A stretch of 64,000 nucleotides of DNA from Favolaschia claudopus (Eukaryota; Basidiomycota; Agaricomycetes; Agaricales; Mycenaceae). Below, in pieces: positions 10,677 through 22,209 of the stretch. The notes under the pieces were generated by a model. The model ran no database searches, was not told the origin of the DNA, and saw only the letters and a list, made by a program, of their open reading frames with translations. The position numbers and the translations under genes were made by a program. Every line of letters begins with the position of its first letter. Positions within the stretch are counted from its first letter, which is position 1. The DNA is taken from assembly GCA_037176885.1 (NCBI GenBank), contig JAWWNJ010000039.1, positions 1 through 64,000 of the forward strand. The letters run 5' to 3'.

Positions 10677-11140
10677 TGAGGTGTTGAGGATTACTCTGGG
10701 CTCAGAGTTAGCTGAGGAATGAACGATGCGGTCACATACTAGCTTGGTTAGTGAACCCAGTCCACTCGAGCGGCACCGTGACATTGCGAGCCTATTCTGG
10801 ACCATTGACGGGAGAAATAAGGTGTATTATAGCGAGTATACATTTTGTTGCCGGTTCTTCGTCTTTGAAAGGTTCCTCATTGCGGGCGGTCCAGATTACC
10901 AGAAGGGAGTATATGTTCTACAGGTCCTCGACAATTTTCGCATCTGCAAGGCATCCAAGGCTTTAGACCGCAGGATAGGAGAGTCAAGGGCGGGAAATGT
11001 GGGACAAAAGGCGAATACACGGTCGAGCACGCCGTCGTCGAGTGGTAGCGTACTCGGCGCCTAATATTGTAGAGGGGAGGTAGTAGAGGAGGGTGCCTTG
11101 AAAATGTAATCGACATGTTGGTTCAAGTGGCTGTGCACTA
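10677..11140. other. Intergenic, upstream of the Rad60-like gene
   Basis: Contains the 5' flank of the Rad60-like gene. Open frames here are short and without domains. Confidence 0.4.
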
Positions 11141-12741
11141 ATGGCTTCTTCTGCAGCGCGTCCACGCCCTCGACCACGAGCACGCGTCAAACCCGCAGAC
11201 GACGCCCCCTCATCGTCCAATGCACCCTCTACGTCGACCGCCCCCTCTGTGCCCGTGGTTGTGGACGATGATGCCATGTTCATCCGGAAGAGAAACCCCG
11301 CAGCTTGGAAGAGATTCAACCAAGAAAATAAAGGTCAGTGTCGACATCCTGCTCGTGAATCGCACACCAATTTTCGTAGCCCCCGCAAGATCCAAAGCTT
11401 CACATTCTGATGATAGTGAGCACGACAGTGACTCGCCGCGTCCACGAAAACAGAAGAAGAAGAGTGGCGATACGGCTCAAGCAAAGATCAATCGGTCAGT
11501 CCAAGTTAATTCCCTTGCGTTCCTGAGCTTACACGCGTATATGGACGCGTAGCTTGATGTCAGAGACGTTGTCGAGCGACTCTGACTCTGACTCAGATAT
11601 ACTGGTCATTGGGAACGCGTCGACGCCCAATGGCAAGAGCAGGCGCAAGAGACGAAGTCGTTCGCGATCTCTCACCCCACCCCCGGTCGTGTCGAGACAG
11701 CAGGTTCAGATAGCCAAGGATCTCGCTCGGTACGTGCGCAGTTGACTTGAAGTTCTGAAGCTCACTCAATTTCTTGCAGGAAAGCACTCGAAGCCCAGCT
11801 GGGTACGCGAGAGCCCTCTCCACCACCTGACGCCAATGACTCTACCGATACCATCATCTTGGATCCCGAAGTTCAAGCAATCATACAACGGGCTGCGGGT
11901 GAAGCCAAACGATCGTTTTCTGAACCGGTGGAATCCGAAGAAACCATCCAAATTACTGTTAAGTGGATCCCTCACCCGTTGAATGAGTCAGGGAAGCAAC
12001 ATGAAAGCGCATTCAAACTCAATCGCGTAAGAAACCATCAATTCAATTCTACTCTCCAGACTGACGCCGGTAGACCGATAATTTTCGCGACTTGTTTGAC
12101 GCGGTGGCAGACGATGAAGGCATTCTCGCCGACACCCTAGTGATGACCTACAATGGCGGAAAGCTATTCCCCATAGTCACTCCGGCCTCATTGGACTTGT
12201 GGGGAGAAGCAGACTTCGGTTCGTGGATTGTTCATCGCATGCGAATTAGCCTCAGGTAAAATAAATTTCAGTGGCCTGCAATAACTCGACATGGGAGTAC
12301 ATGCGCGCCAACCCGACTGCATTTGCCAACTCGGCAACGTCTTCCAACTTCAATGCAGCGGCAGATTCGGACGACTCTGACGACGAACCGGTCCTCATAG
12401 CTTCTAACACTCAACAAAACACTCAGGAATCCGACGCCGAATCCGATGCTGCGGGAGAAACGTTCAAACTCGTCCTGCAATCTGCAGCCACGAAGAACAT
12501 CACTCTCACAGTGCGGCCGACAACAACGTGCGGTGCGATCGTACAGGCGTTTTTGAAGAAGGCTGGCCTCGCGGACAAGTTCAAGCAGAGTCCGCGAAAA
12601 AGCATCGGGGGCTCAAAGAAGGGGAAGAAAGCTTCGGACCAACCTCAGCTTGTCATCGACGGAGACAAAATGGCACCTCATGTTCCCATTGGTGATATGG
12701 ACCTCGACGACGGCGACACCGTCGATGTGGCAGGACTGTAG
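11141..12741 (+). CDS. Rad60/Esc2/NIP45-type protein with two SUMO-like domains
   Basis: Rad60-family proteins support genome stability, bind SUMO-pathway enzymes and work with the Smc5/6 complex in the nucleus. Six exons give about 450 aa. The N-terminal half is disordered, Ser/Asp-rich and basic (an SDSDSDS run, KSRRKRRSRSRS, a nuclear-localisation-like stretch). The first SUMO-like domain starts ETIQITVKWIP and continues DNFRDLFDAVADDEGILADT and LVMTYNGGKLFP, ending near DLWGEADF. The second, C-terminal one reads FKLVLQSAATKNITLTVRP, IVQAFLKKAGLADKF, LVIDGDKM and DMDLDDGDTVDVAGL, the Rad60-SLD pattern, and stops right after the fold, without a Gly-Gly tail. Introns near 11334, 11499, 11730, 12030 and 12219 splice in phase. 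Smc6 is encoded about 9.5 kb downstream on the same strand. The gene symbol is left blank because the fungal name is not certain. Confidence 0.85.
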
Positions 12742-12862
12742 CCTGTCCGGGTCTTATACTTGCCGTGTTTGTATTATTTCTTCTTCCTCTGGTAGTGTCT
12801 ATGTTGTATAGGGTCCTCTATTATCCTGCTGTTGTCCAGCGATGTACGACTAAAGTTTACAG

Positions 12863-15393
12863 TCAAGGTTGTGCACTACCAGCGGCTGCCATGCGAACTT
12901 GCGCGCTTGCTACATCTTTGCGAAAAAACGCGCTTGCTACATCTCTGCGAAAAAAGTTCAGTGCGCTCCTGGTGGAGACGGACTGCAAGGCAGTTTCAAT
13001 CCGACTCCTCCAGGATGCGTGATAAGCCGCATGTATGTCCCAAGCATCCCAAATGCACCAGATGACTAGGAGAACAAGGAGAACAACAGCACCGCCTACT
13101 GTCGAGCGCGCGACAACATCTGTTTGGATTCCCAGGCAGGCGACAACGAAGGCGCTGGTGAAAAAGATTATGGCCCAGACAAGGAGCGCGTAAGGCAGCG
13201 CAAAGATGAGCGCAGGCAGCTCCAGTCCGAACATCTTGCTCGAACGGCGAGTTACTGATGCGGACTGCGATACGGATTTAATAATGTTCTACAAGAGGAG
13301 AATGGCCACTCGTACGATGTCAAAAGCAGACTCGCGAAATATCGTGCGGTTCTGGCGTACGAGAAGTAGCCCCAAGATAATGGACCCAATGCTGGCCAAT
13401 ATCGAAAGATAACTAAGAATTCGCACGGCTGAACGGCTTTTGATCTCGACGATACTGTCCACACTTTGAATAGATAAAAACCCTACATTTGCATTCAGTA
13501 TAACGATCGCCTGAGCATGTTAAGATTACGGAGGAACCTGGCACCGCCGGGGATCACTCACGAGAAGCGTGAATTCTTCCCATTCTTTATTGAGTTTCTC
13601 AATGAGCGATTTCCATATCCGACTGAGCACTAGCTTGTCTGTGTATGCCTTGTTCAAAGACTGTAGATATTCTCGCGGGGCATAGAAAAGTAGCAGACAG
13701 ATGAGATGGAAGAGCCAGGAGGGACGAGGGTTCTGGTCATTGTAAATGGATTGATCCACGCTAAGCCGAGCACATGAAAGGCCGTGGAAGTTCAAGAAAC
13801 GGTCCTGAGCTACGTCGCAACTCAGAACTTGGATCAAACAGGAAGCAAAGACGTACAGACCAAAATTAGCCATCACCCTTGCTGAACGCGAACTTTAGTG
13901 TTCCATTGTGCTACGTACGCACTAGGCGCACTCTTACCGTAGAAGTACGTGGAACCCTGGCCATTACCAGCATCTGCAAAACTGGGAGAGGTGTCCGCAG
14001 TAGTGTCATGGGCACACCCGAGTTGTTTGGCTATAGACAGCCAACTGGTCAGTGTCTCAACAGATACAGAGACAGTAGATGCCGAGGAAGTCGTCTGATC
14101 TGGGAGAAACGTTTTCAAACCGACAATGAGTCAGCAAAAGTATTGCATACCTGCGAGGCAATACACAAGGTAGTCTTGTATTTCATTGATATGACTTAAG
14201 GTTAGGTCGAGTGTATCAGGGAACATAGCGCAGTGTTGAAAATACTGGCACGCCATTGCGTGTTCTGATTCAAGCGTCAAGAACGTACTTACGCATTCCA
14301 TTGTTGAGGGAAACTTACCAAGCTGTTCGCTTTCTATTAATCCTGTTATATCTCGGCATACCCAAAGGTCACCAGCCTCGACGGAGTGTACCCAGAACGG
14401 ATACCGGTCAAAGTGGTTGACGAGATAATATCCCCAGGCTACTGGATCACCGGCTTCATCCACCGCCTCGAGCTCATCGACCACAAGATCAAGGCGACGA
14501 GCATCTTTTTCTCGGTCGACGCTGGGTGTAGCAGCGCGTAACACACCGTCAACCCGATCTGCAACTTCGATGACACTGGAGAGCTTCTTCTCATCTCGAA
14601 CGTCTATATCAGTGAATATCCTCTGTATAGGACATGAGGTTTCAGTAAGTCAGCGGGGAAGTAATTAATCACTTACACGCTGTTCATGGTGAAAGTAAAC
14701 TGCGCCCTCCGGATGCAGGCGTGAAGTCCAGCCTGCGGGTGGCGCCTTTCTGCGTGCACTATGAGCGTTTGCAGCAAGGGGAAGGGAAGAGTGAAAATAC
14801 CGGACGGGTTGCAGTGTGCGCGGCTGGATTTCGTAGGAAATACGATCGACAGTGCGGGGACTATTCAGGAGAAATGCCAGAGCTGAATCAGTCATCATTG
14901 GATAAAACAAGAACACTCACATCGTGGTCCGGTGGTAGCGTCTAAAGTCTTCGGGAAAAATGGGACGAAAATCGAGGAACCTTAACGGTTGGGGTTTATG
15001 CCCAGCAGTAGAATTTGGCGCAACAGAAAGATCAGAATTCGGTGCTCCGAACTCAACCGTCTGTCCAACCCGGGAGGCAGTTGCGTAACCCGCTTGCGTG
15101 CTCGACAGCTCCGGCATTATCGCATCTCTTCTGCAATCATCTGTATGTCCAGTTTGACCGGAACAGACTGAGAGGGTAGAGCTGGTAGAGCTTCCTTCCC
15201 CGTAATTCAGTCCATGGTCCGAAGAGGCTGAAAATCCAGAAAGACGGTCCCGCGCATTCACGTCATATAAACGAGGAGTCGTAAAAATTCCATAGATCTT
15301 CTGGAAGCCAATGGTTCCAAGGCGTAGAAAAGCAAAGAAAGGTCTAAGGCTTCCGACTCTTGCCCGGAGGAGAACGTATAACCAACGAAGCAT
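12863..15393 (-). CDS. WW-domain multi-pass membrane protein (Agaricomycete family)
   Basis: Role unknown. Start chosen at 15393 (MLRWLYVLLRARVGSLRP); an upstream in-frame ATG at 15525 adds 44 residues. A WW-like domain reads GWTSRLHPEGAVYFHH then RIFTDIDV, with the second conserved aromatic altered. Downstream blocks (WGYYLVNHFDRYPFWVHSVE, EIQDYLVYCLA, LNFHGLSCARLSVDQSIY) match a protein family repeated in mushroom genomes. Hydrophobic helices include FHLICLLLFYAP, the LSYLSILASIGSIILGLLLV segment, LIFALPYALLVWAIIFFTSA and GGAVVLLVLLVIWCIW. Introns are about 50 nt (one near 13,545 with flanks is longer). The last exon ends with a twofold 27-bp direct repeat (12,898-12,955) that makes the tail repeat RRDVASAFF/RKDVASA. 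The 5' end faces the small gene at 15566. Confidence 0.7.
12898..12955 (+). repeat. 27-bp direct repeat, two copies
   Basis: The segment GCGCTTGCTACATCT-(T/C)-TGCGAAAAAA occurs twice in a row with one mismatch. It lies in the C-terminal exon of the WW-domain membrane protein gene and keeps its frame. Confidence 0.8.
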
Positions 15394-15565
15394 TGCAACG
15401 CAACCACACGTACTTTGGTGGACTACAGACCTGGGCATGAGGGTACTGGATGGAAAGCTGAAAGCATGCCTGATTCCGATGTTATGAACATAGAGAGATA
15501 TGGCTGTGGATAGCTGTATAGACAAACATTTGTCGTAGACGCCTGTCAGACTCCATTGGATATTA

Positions 15566-15983
15566 ATGGATAGACGCCGAACGACTCCTCCTCGACATCA
15601 CAGCAAAGAAACAATTCAGCATCGCGGTACGGATTCCAAAAAAGCCTACAATCAATGCTGATGCATTGAAAGCAGACTGTAATATGGACTCGAAGGACAG
15701 CGGAACAGCAGCACCTGATTCGGGGTCCTCGCAAAAGAATGTTACCACTGGTGGTCAAGCCCAACAGTAGCTCTCATCTTGACGATCCGACCACGAGAAA
15801 GGGCTGACATTCAGATACAGACATTCGACCACTGAGATCGAAGCATCGCAGCCTGAAGGAGGTGACTGGGTGCCGCCAGAGCCAGTTGATGACGACTCAG
15901 ATAATGGAGATCGCGCGCCGCAAAGTTTCGCTGCTGCCAACACGCAGGGGACAAAGGGCAAACCAGTCAAGGGTACGCGTTGA
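15566..15983 (+). CDS. Small acidic hydrophilic hypothetical protein
   Basis: Function not recognised. Three exons splice in phase (introns of about 50 nt near 15627-15676 and 15749-15796) to give about 105 aa: MDRRRTTPPRHHSKETIQHR, a Ser/Gly/Gln linker, then EIEASQPEGGDWVPPEPVDD, DDSDNGD and a basic tail ending KPVKGTR. No domain, signal peptide or TM segment; it looks disordered. It is divergent from the WW-domain membrane gene, with about 170 bp between starts. It could be the first exons of a longer transcript if the TGA at 15981 is spliced out. Confidence 0.45.
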
Positions 15984-16275
15984 GAACGAGAGAGGCAGTA
16001 TGAGCATCAAGGTTGTAGGAAGAAAGTGGTAGTAAAATGTCAAGTGTAATCCCGGCAATGACATCGCTTATTCAAATTTCGCACCACTAGTATAGCCCGC
16101 CCAGGACACTCCCACACAGAGTATTTCACGACAAAGGATAGTGCGTGTAGATAGTACATACATTGTAAAGGTTATTATAATTGTCAATGTCCGCCAGGGA
16201 AATAGTTCACCTGGCCTTGGCCATGCCCACCAAGCCAATAAGCGTATCGTACATATTAGACCAGCTAAGATCGCT

Positions 16276-17940
16276 TCACCACCTGTCCGCAAGTCGACCC
16301 ACGCCCCATACGACGCTCCCACCGCCGACAGGCAACAACAGCACCCAAACGCCGATGTCCCATATTATCCGCTTGCGCCACTGCGTTCTTTGCAACGCGC
16401 GTTCCTTGCGCTGCAGCAGTTCGTCCGTTGAAGACGGTAAAGCCTGCTCCGCGGAAGGAGAGCGGGCCATAGGCATTTCAGTCTGGGGCACGACAATAGA
16501 GAGGGGGCGTTTGAAGAAGTGGATAGTGATGTGCAAGAGTGCGGGCAGGAAATAGGTCCCTGCGCATGCAAACACAAGGAGGACATCGCTCAAAATACGA
16601 GCTACACGTGTGGGGACGAGTGATAGTGCCACAACGAGAGTAAACGTGAGGTATTTTGATAGCGGGATGGAGGTGGCGCGACGGATGCGCTCCGAAATAG
16701 GCAGGGAGGGTGTAGTGACAAAGACAGAGGGGATGCCGAGCAGGAGCGTCAATGCGTTGAGCACCGCAATAGCCGGCTGAAGCTGAAGGGGCGGAGAGTC
16801 CTGCATCTGTGTCAATTTGAATGGATTGTACCGAGACAAAGGGTTAGTGGAAGCTTACAATAACGGCATTCATGTGTGCGGTGAAAAAGATGAGCGGGAG
16901 GGTGAAAGCCACGGCTACAGCAACCGAAGTAGTGGAAAGTGTTCTGAAGGAATGGTACACGGAGCTCTTCGAGAGACCGCTTGACGGGGAACTGGCTTTC
17001 AAAGAGGCATAGAGAGGGAGTGTGGAGGCCGAGGTGAAGGCAAACGCCGTGGTCGCTGAGGCATTGTTAGGGACAAAGAATGATGAACAAGAAGACCACA
17101 AACTTGTGCCTTGCCAGAGAGCTCCCATTCTTAGCCATCCGGGATTAACTTCAAGAGTTCCTTGAGCATGAGCGATTGCAACGCAAATGAACCAAGCGAT
17201 ATAGGTCAAGATTGAAGCCCACGTCGCATATACGATGCGTTTCGATGCCAGGGTCGGAGCTGACACCAACGGAAGCAGAACAAGTGCGAAGGCCACGGTC
17301 AAGATTGGACGCGGGGGTAGGAGAAAGTTCCCAGGAAGCAACGGCAAGATGATGTGTACGGATTCTTCAAAATTCTTGAGAACTGCATATGGAAGCCCGG
17401 TCCAAGGTACTCACCGCGGAGGTAGAGAAAGGTGAGGAGTACTCGCAAAGTGCCCGTCCCACCACGTACAATGGCGCGCAGCCAGCCCCTCTGGCGCTCT
17501 TTTCCCCTACCCCGAGCAAAGGCGTTCAAGATGATGTCCTCGAGATCGGCCTTTCGAGTGTAACGCGACAACATGTACCATATTTGACGCGCAAAGGCGG
17601 ACAACACTGCGAATATGAGCAGCGGTGGTATACCGAGCTGCAACGGTAGGTCTGTATTCGGCAGGAACAAGGCACCAAGCTTGAGATAGGGTGCGAGGAG
17701 GTAAAGAAAGACAAGCGACGGGGCCATTGGGGGGCTGAAGGGCCGTCGGATCTCAAAGTCAGGACTGTCCGGAACGTCCTCATCGTCGTCGTCGGGAAAG
17801 TCGAAATTGAAGGGAGACGAGGGTTCTTCATCGTCGTGCACGAGGATGAGGGACGTTGTCGAATTGTAATTGGAGAGAATAGGCGAAGACTCCCCAGAGG
17901 AGCTCGACGTGGAAAGGCGACGGGGAAGGTCTATAGACAT
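16276..17940 (-). CDS. AAAP-family amino acid transporter (vacuolar AVT type)
   Basis: Predicted to move amino acids across the vacuolar or endosomal membrane with protons. Start at 17940; three exons, about 510 aa. The first about 75 residues are acidic and disordered (FDFPDDDDEDVPDSPDFE). Membrane helices follow: LVFLYLLAPYLKLGALFLP, LLIFAVLSAFARQIWYML, ILTVAFALVLLPLVSAP, IVYATWASILTYIAWFICVA, then the AAAP-like FAFTSASTLPLYASL, and VAVAFTLPLIFFTAHM. The last exon adds NALTLLLGIPSVFVTT, LTFTLVVALSLVP, ILSDVLLVFACAGTYFLPAL and a final helix before GRLADRW and the stop at 16276-16278. The block VP...ARILSDVLLVFACAGTYFLPAL is a typical AAAP segment. Substrate cannot be read from the sequence. 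Confidence 0.7.
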
Positions 17941-18660
17941 TAGAGAGACAGCGGGAAAAAGGGTGGAGGGATGGGGGCGGAGGAGAAGAAAGGATTAGTC
18001 GATCACTTTCACCGATCGGCACTTCGGAGGCAATCTCCGATCCGCAGCTTTGACAGTTCCCCAGCATGCTGCATATAGTCCTGTCTAGATCGTTCAAGAC
18101 TTCAAGTTGTTGGTCGCCACTCGCCAGACCGTCGTCTTGCTCATCTTGTTCTGCGAAGGCATTGCATTATCTATCTCAACACGATTACTGGTTCTATATC
18201 TTCGCCTCCACAATTTGCATTCAAGATTTGCGCAACGGCCAACTTGATCATGAATAACGAAATTATCAAATCACTACAGAAACTTTCTAGATCTTACTTA
18301 TTACTCTTCCCCAAACCATATGCATGGTCTGCAGTCGTTTCCCGTGTTTTCATCGACCCGCCTTTTATTTAATGAATATGCATGGCTCTGCCCACGTTCA
18401 AGGTGACGCCCACAATTGACTGGCCCAATCTGCTTAGACCGGTGACCGTCTGTCTATGGAGCAAGCTGTCGGTCTATCGACACAAACTCCCCAATGTAAA
18501 TTTTCGATAGACAGGCTGGAATCGAGCCTACAATCTGCCCATCTCGATTCTCGTTGCTGTCGGCAAGGATTCCCCATCATGGCTGCTCGTCTCTTTGTTC
18601 CTTTTTAACTGTTTCGCTCGCAGCAGCCCACCTCAACTGGATTCATCTCGTTGCTCTACC
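17941..18660. other. Divergent intergenic region
   Basis: Shared upstream region of the AAAP transporter (minus) and the 7TM-like gene (plus). Contains a direct pair of short motifs around GTCTATCGA/TCGATAGAC near 18470-18510 that can form an inverted repeat. No gene recognised. Confidence 0.45.
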
Positions 18661-19894
18661 ATGGCTGAGTCTGTCTTCTCTACTACTTGGAATCTCATGC
18701 TGCAGCAAGTATGCAAATCCGCCGTAAGGTTTGAGAGAATATTTATCTTTTCGAGAGCTCAAGTGCTATGAAGGTTGCGCTGTTTTTAGGAGGTTCGTTT
18801 CTTGAATACGCTCCTGCTGCTAAATTGGATTGAGTCGTACCAGGCACATATGTTCTGCTTGGAGCCATCGCCTTCTACCTATTCTATAGCAGGAAAGCAG
18901 GCAGGCGTACTGTTTTTATGTGTGCTATTGCGGCCATGCTTTGTCTCGCCGTCACCGAGCTTGTCATGCAAATTATGATAACCTCATCAACAATACGGCT
19001 GTTATTCTTAGCTGGGACGCAAACATTCGACTCGGCACTGTTTCTGAGGCAGCAGGCTTCTCTTGAACATCAGTCCAAAATTCTTGGCTTTGTTGAGGAT
19101 CTCGTCCTTGTCACGAACAAGTTCGTTCCAAATACATAATGGGTACGAAAACTGACTGTGAGCAGCGCCATCGCTGATGGACTATTTGTCTGCATTTTCC
19201 TTTCAATCCCGCCACCGGAATGACAATTCGTATCTTACAACAGGCGTACCGCTGCTACTTGATCTGGGGCCCGCCTTTCAACAAACAAGTGATTTGCTTG
19301 CCCATCCTCTTACTCGCAATAACAACTGGTGAATGTCCCCGCTTCCTTGCCCTGAATCCCTCATCAAGATGCACACAGTTCTGGGCTATGTAACCGCCTA
19401 TCGCGACGATCTCAGTCACCCTCAAACACACCTCATGGACTCTCGAATAAGTTTTATTTTCGCCATCGTCACCAACCTGGTGTTGACGGGTCTCACTGCT
19501 GGACGCGTCTGGCGCGCAAGAGGGCATTTCCGGAGTTTTGTTGGCGAGAAGCCAGCTATCAGACGGTATACTAATGCGATCTTAGTCCTGTTTGTTTTGT
19601 TTCTTCACGACCTGGCTTGATGCTGATCGATTTGACACAGTTTAGAATCCGGCGCAGCGTATACTTTGTCTGTCGTTCTCGCTATCATCGCCTTGACGTT
19701 CGGGCGAAAAGCCACGAGTGGCCCTTCCGCTATCTTTTCTTCCATCGCTTATGGGGCTGCTGGTCAACTAGTGGTCAGTTCTGTATAACTATGACATGCT
19801 TGACGCTTACTTCTCTGCTTTCACGAAGAATATCGTTCCCACCGTTTTTATTGTTACAACCTTTCTTTTCGTGACTCCGGAGGACAATTCATGA
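18661..19894 (+). CDS. Multi-pass (7TM-like) membrane protein of an Agaricomycete family
   Basis: Function unknown; the family is expanded in mushroom genomes. Start at 18661 (MAESVFSTTWNLMLQQ). Splicing about 7 introns of 40-76 nt gives roughly 285 aa with helices GTYVLLGAIAFYLFYSRKAG, TVFMCAIAAMLCLAVTELVM, a segment around NAIADGLFV, YRCYLIWG with ICLPILLLAITT, ISFIFAIVTNLVLTGLTAGR, AAYTLSVVLAIIALTFGRKA and NIVPTVFIVTTFLFVTP, ending EDNS and stop at 19892. The YRCYLIWG block matches the R-x-x-(V/I)-W-G motif of these proteins. Two introns were fixed only because other acceptors break frame (AG at about 18767 and the branch-rich intron at 19567-19642). Confidence 0.6.
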
Positions 19895-20364
19895 AAATCG
19901 ATTCGCAAATTCACGTGTAGATGAATATGGTTTTCGAATTTTGGATCGATGCAAGTTTAAACGTCTATCTTTGTATTCAGTAGCCAATACAGATTTGGTT
20001 CAGCAGCAGTGAACACCTGAGCAGAGGTCAGGGCGGAAGCCGCCCACTGGCCCGCACGCTCAGTCATCATCCCGTGCCTTTTGCTCCCAATTTTTCTCAT
20101 GTCCGGACTCACATCGGCGTATTCGAGGACTACGAACAACTCTTTCCCTTGTGAAGATTCGATCCATTTTCACACTGACTGCCTTGGATAGCGCTACAGC
20201 ATGAGAATTTGAGTGGGATGCAGGCTTGTCAAGCGCATTTCGAAGGTGATCCAAGACGAAATCGCCATGCTGGGAAGTATGGCGGCGAGTGCGCCTGAGC
20301 ATGTTCTTAAAATGCCAAGAGGAATAAAAACTCGGGGACCTCCCAAGCTAACCCTCGAAACGCC
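19895..20364. other. Intergenic, no supportable gene
   Basis: Short open frames only, upstream of the dienelactone hydrolase gene. Nothing recognised. Confidence 0.45.
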
Positions 20365-21640
20365 ATGCAGCTCTTTGGATTCGCGCTTCTGTCTTTGTCG
20401 AGTGTTGTCCGTGCTGTGGTGGTGCCTGCCGTCGATCCTTCGGGGCACTTTCACTCCCCGGTCGCTCTTGAGGCTACACCCCAGGGCAAGAATGTGACCG
20501 TCAATGGGGTTTTGACCTATGTGCAGAGAACAGTCCTGAGATCAATATTCGGAATGATTGAAATACGCTAGGTTACTCTGCCAAAAGGCCGATTCGACCC
20601 ATCCATCGCCGTTCTGCTGCTCACAGGTAATTCTTGAAGGTCTGGTTTATTGGCATTGAATTTGAGGGGGTTTGCTCTAGACATATTTGGTCTACCGTCT
20701 CCCGATAATCTCGTGCGTGAAGCTGATCCTTGTTGAAATTCCTTCTTAACAAGCCGTTACAAGGTTTTGGTGAGTCCAAGAGGGAGCCATTCTTCAGGGC
20801 CTGGCTAAGCTGCATGAATCTAGGCGGATCAGTGGGCTGCGGCAGGATTTGCGGTAAGTTAACTCACGGACGAGTTGTGCTGGTTGAGGCTCTGGCTGAC
20901 TGTAACCCAGACATATGTACCAGATTATCTGAATGGTGATGCGCTGCCAATGGGAGGTAATATCACTGCGTGGGCGCCCAACCACGGCGAGGCCCAGACA
21001 ACACCCCCACTGCTCGCAGTCGTGAGTGCGCTGAAGGCGCGCGGTGTGAAGCAGATTGCTACAACGGGATACTGTTTCGGAGGTGAGCCCTCGGGTTCAT
21101 GAAACGGCCTCGAAATTTACTCAATATATTCCAGGTCTGTACACCACCCGCCTTGTTCAAAATAACACCATTGCCGTTGGAACTATGGCGTCAGTGTACA
21201 CGCTTGGTTGAAATCCGCCGGCTGAGGCTTTGCAAACAGACATCCTTCTTCACTTGATGTGCCGACAGATTTCCAACGCATCAAGGCACAGTCGCATGTA
21301 CCAGTTGAGATTAACAACGCAGAGCTTGATACCGGGTTTACACCAGCCCTCGCCGTTGAGACCGATGGAGTGTTGGACGATGGTCAATATCCCCCGGGAT
21401 ACTTCAGACGGCAGTTCAATGGTGTCGGCCATGGATTTGCGGTGAGCGGATTGTTTTGCTCTTTTATGATGATTCAAACTGCTCTTGCTAGGTTCGAGCA
21501 AACGCGGTGAGTAGACGGAATACGTGGAAGGAGATTTGGGCTAACAGATTGCACGTTTAAAGTCCGACCCGGTTCAGGTGGCTGCTAAGCAAGGAGCTTT
21601 CGATACTTCGCTTGCATTCATCAAGAAACATTTGAAGTAG
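20365..21640 (+). CDS. Secreted dienelactone hydrolase family protein
   Basis: An alpha/beta hydrolase of the dienelactone hydrolase family, which opens lactone or ester bonds; the natural substrate is unknown. Start at 20365 with a signal peptide (MQLFGFALLSLSSVVRA). About 270 aa after splicing. Family blocks: LPKGRFDPSIAVLLLTDIFG, ADQWAAAGFATYVPDYLNGD, VKQIATTGYCFGG holding the nucleophile Cys, and FNGVGHGFAVRANA holding the catalytic His; an acidic residue in the segment VEINNAELDTGF is the likely third triad member. A 15-nt exon (21492-21506, VRANA) directly follows the catalytic His. The tail KKHLK ends at the TAG 21638-21640. The intron covering 20713-20822 is longer than its neighbours. 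N-glycosylation sites (NVT, NNT, NIT) suit secretion. Confidence 0.82.
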
Positions 21641-21789
21641 ATTGAAGGACAATTGGATCCATGTTGGGTGCAACTCGATTGTATCATTGGGTGACCTTGA
21701 GTTATGGAAGGCTGTATTCCGTGCTATGACTAGTAGACTCTGGTAGACACCAGGCAGAGTTGGAGGACGGAAAGACTCAAAATCCTATA

Positions 21790-22060
21790 CATGAAAACAC
21801 AAGGTGACGTTAGTAACGTGACTTTTGACAGAAAGTAACGTGCTTTTTGACAGAAAATCACGGGGTCCCCGGCGCCGCGCGCCGGCGAGTGCAGCGAGCG
21901 GCAGTGCGGCGCCGCGGGCACGGAATCCAGCAAAAAACTTCGCAAAAAATTTAAACCGGGGTTTGGGGCGGAGCCCCGACAAGCTGTGCACCAGCCGTAG
22001 GGAGGGACGCGAGCGCAGCGAGCCGGCCCTGCCGAAGGCGGGGTGCTTAAGCTTGTGAAA
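21790..22060. repeat. GC-rich structured intergenic island
   Basis: An abrupt change to very high GC between two AT-poorer genes. It opens with two tandem copies of about 22 bp containing AACGTG(A/C)TTTTTGACAGAAA (21813-21855). Then come several perfect or near-perfect hairpins: GGCGCCGCGCGCCGGCG, GGGGTTTGGGGCGGAGCCCC and GCGAGCGCAGCGAGC. Two short homopolymer runs (AAAAAACTTCGCAAAAAA) sit in the middle. All frames are compositionally forced open, so the 77-129 codon frames across it are not convincing genes. It may be a short non-autonomous transposon or a structured RNA gene. Confidence 0.55.
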
Positions 22061-22209
22061 GAGGAATGAATACAAGTTTGGAGTCGGGTGACTTCGGAGC
22101 CGGCCCTAAAGCTTTGCACGAGAAACGTGACGCGTGACAGTCAACAGGACCAAGCGGGAACAATCAACGCGCTCCTTTAATTCCCCCACAACCACCAAGA
22201 ACGTCGAAG

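Noticed and set aside
10003..10722. 239-codon plus-strand open frame over the minisatellite
   Set aside because: Its length is explained by an 18-bp repeat unit that is a multiple of three; several frames are open at once and the sequence is low-complexity.
21785..22119. Open frames of 77-129 codons over the GC-rich island
   Set aside because: Composition forces several frames open and translations are Ala/Arg/Pro-rich without domains; the island is treated as a repeat.
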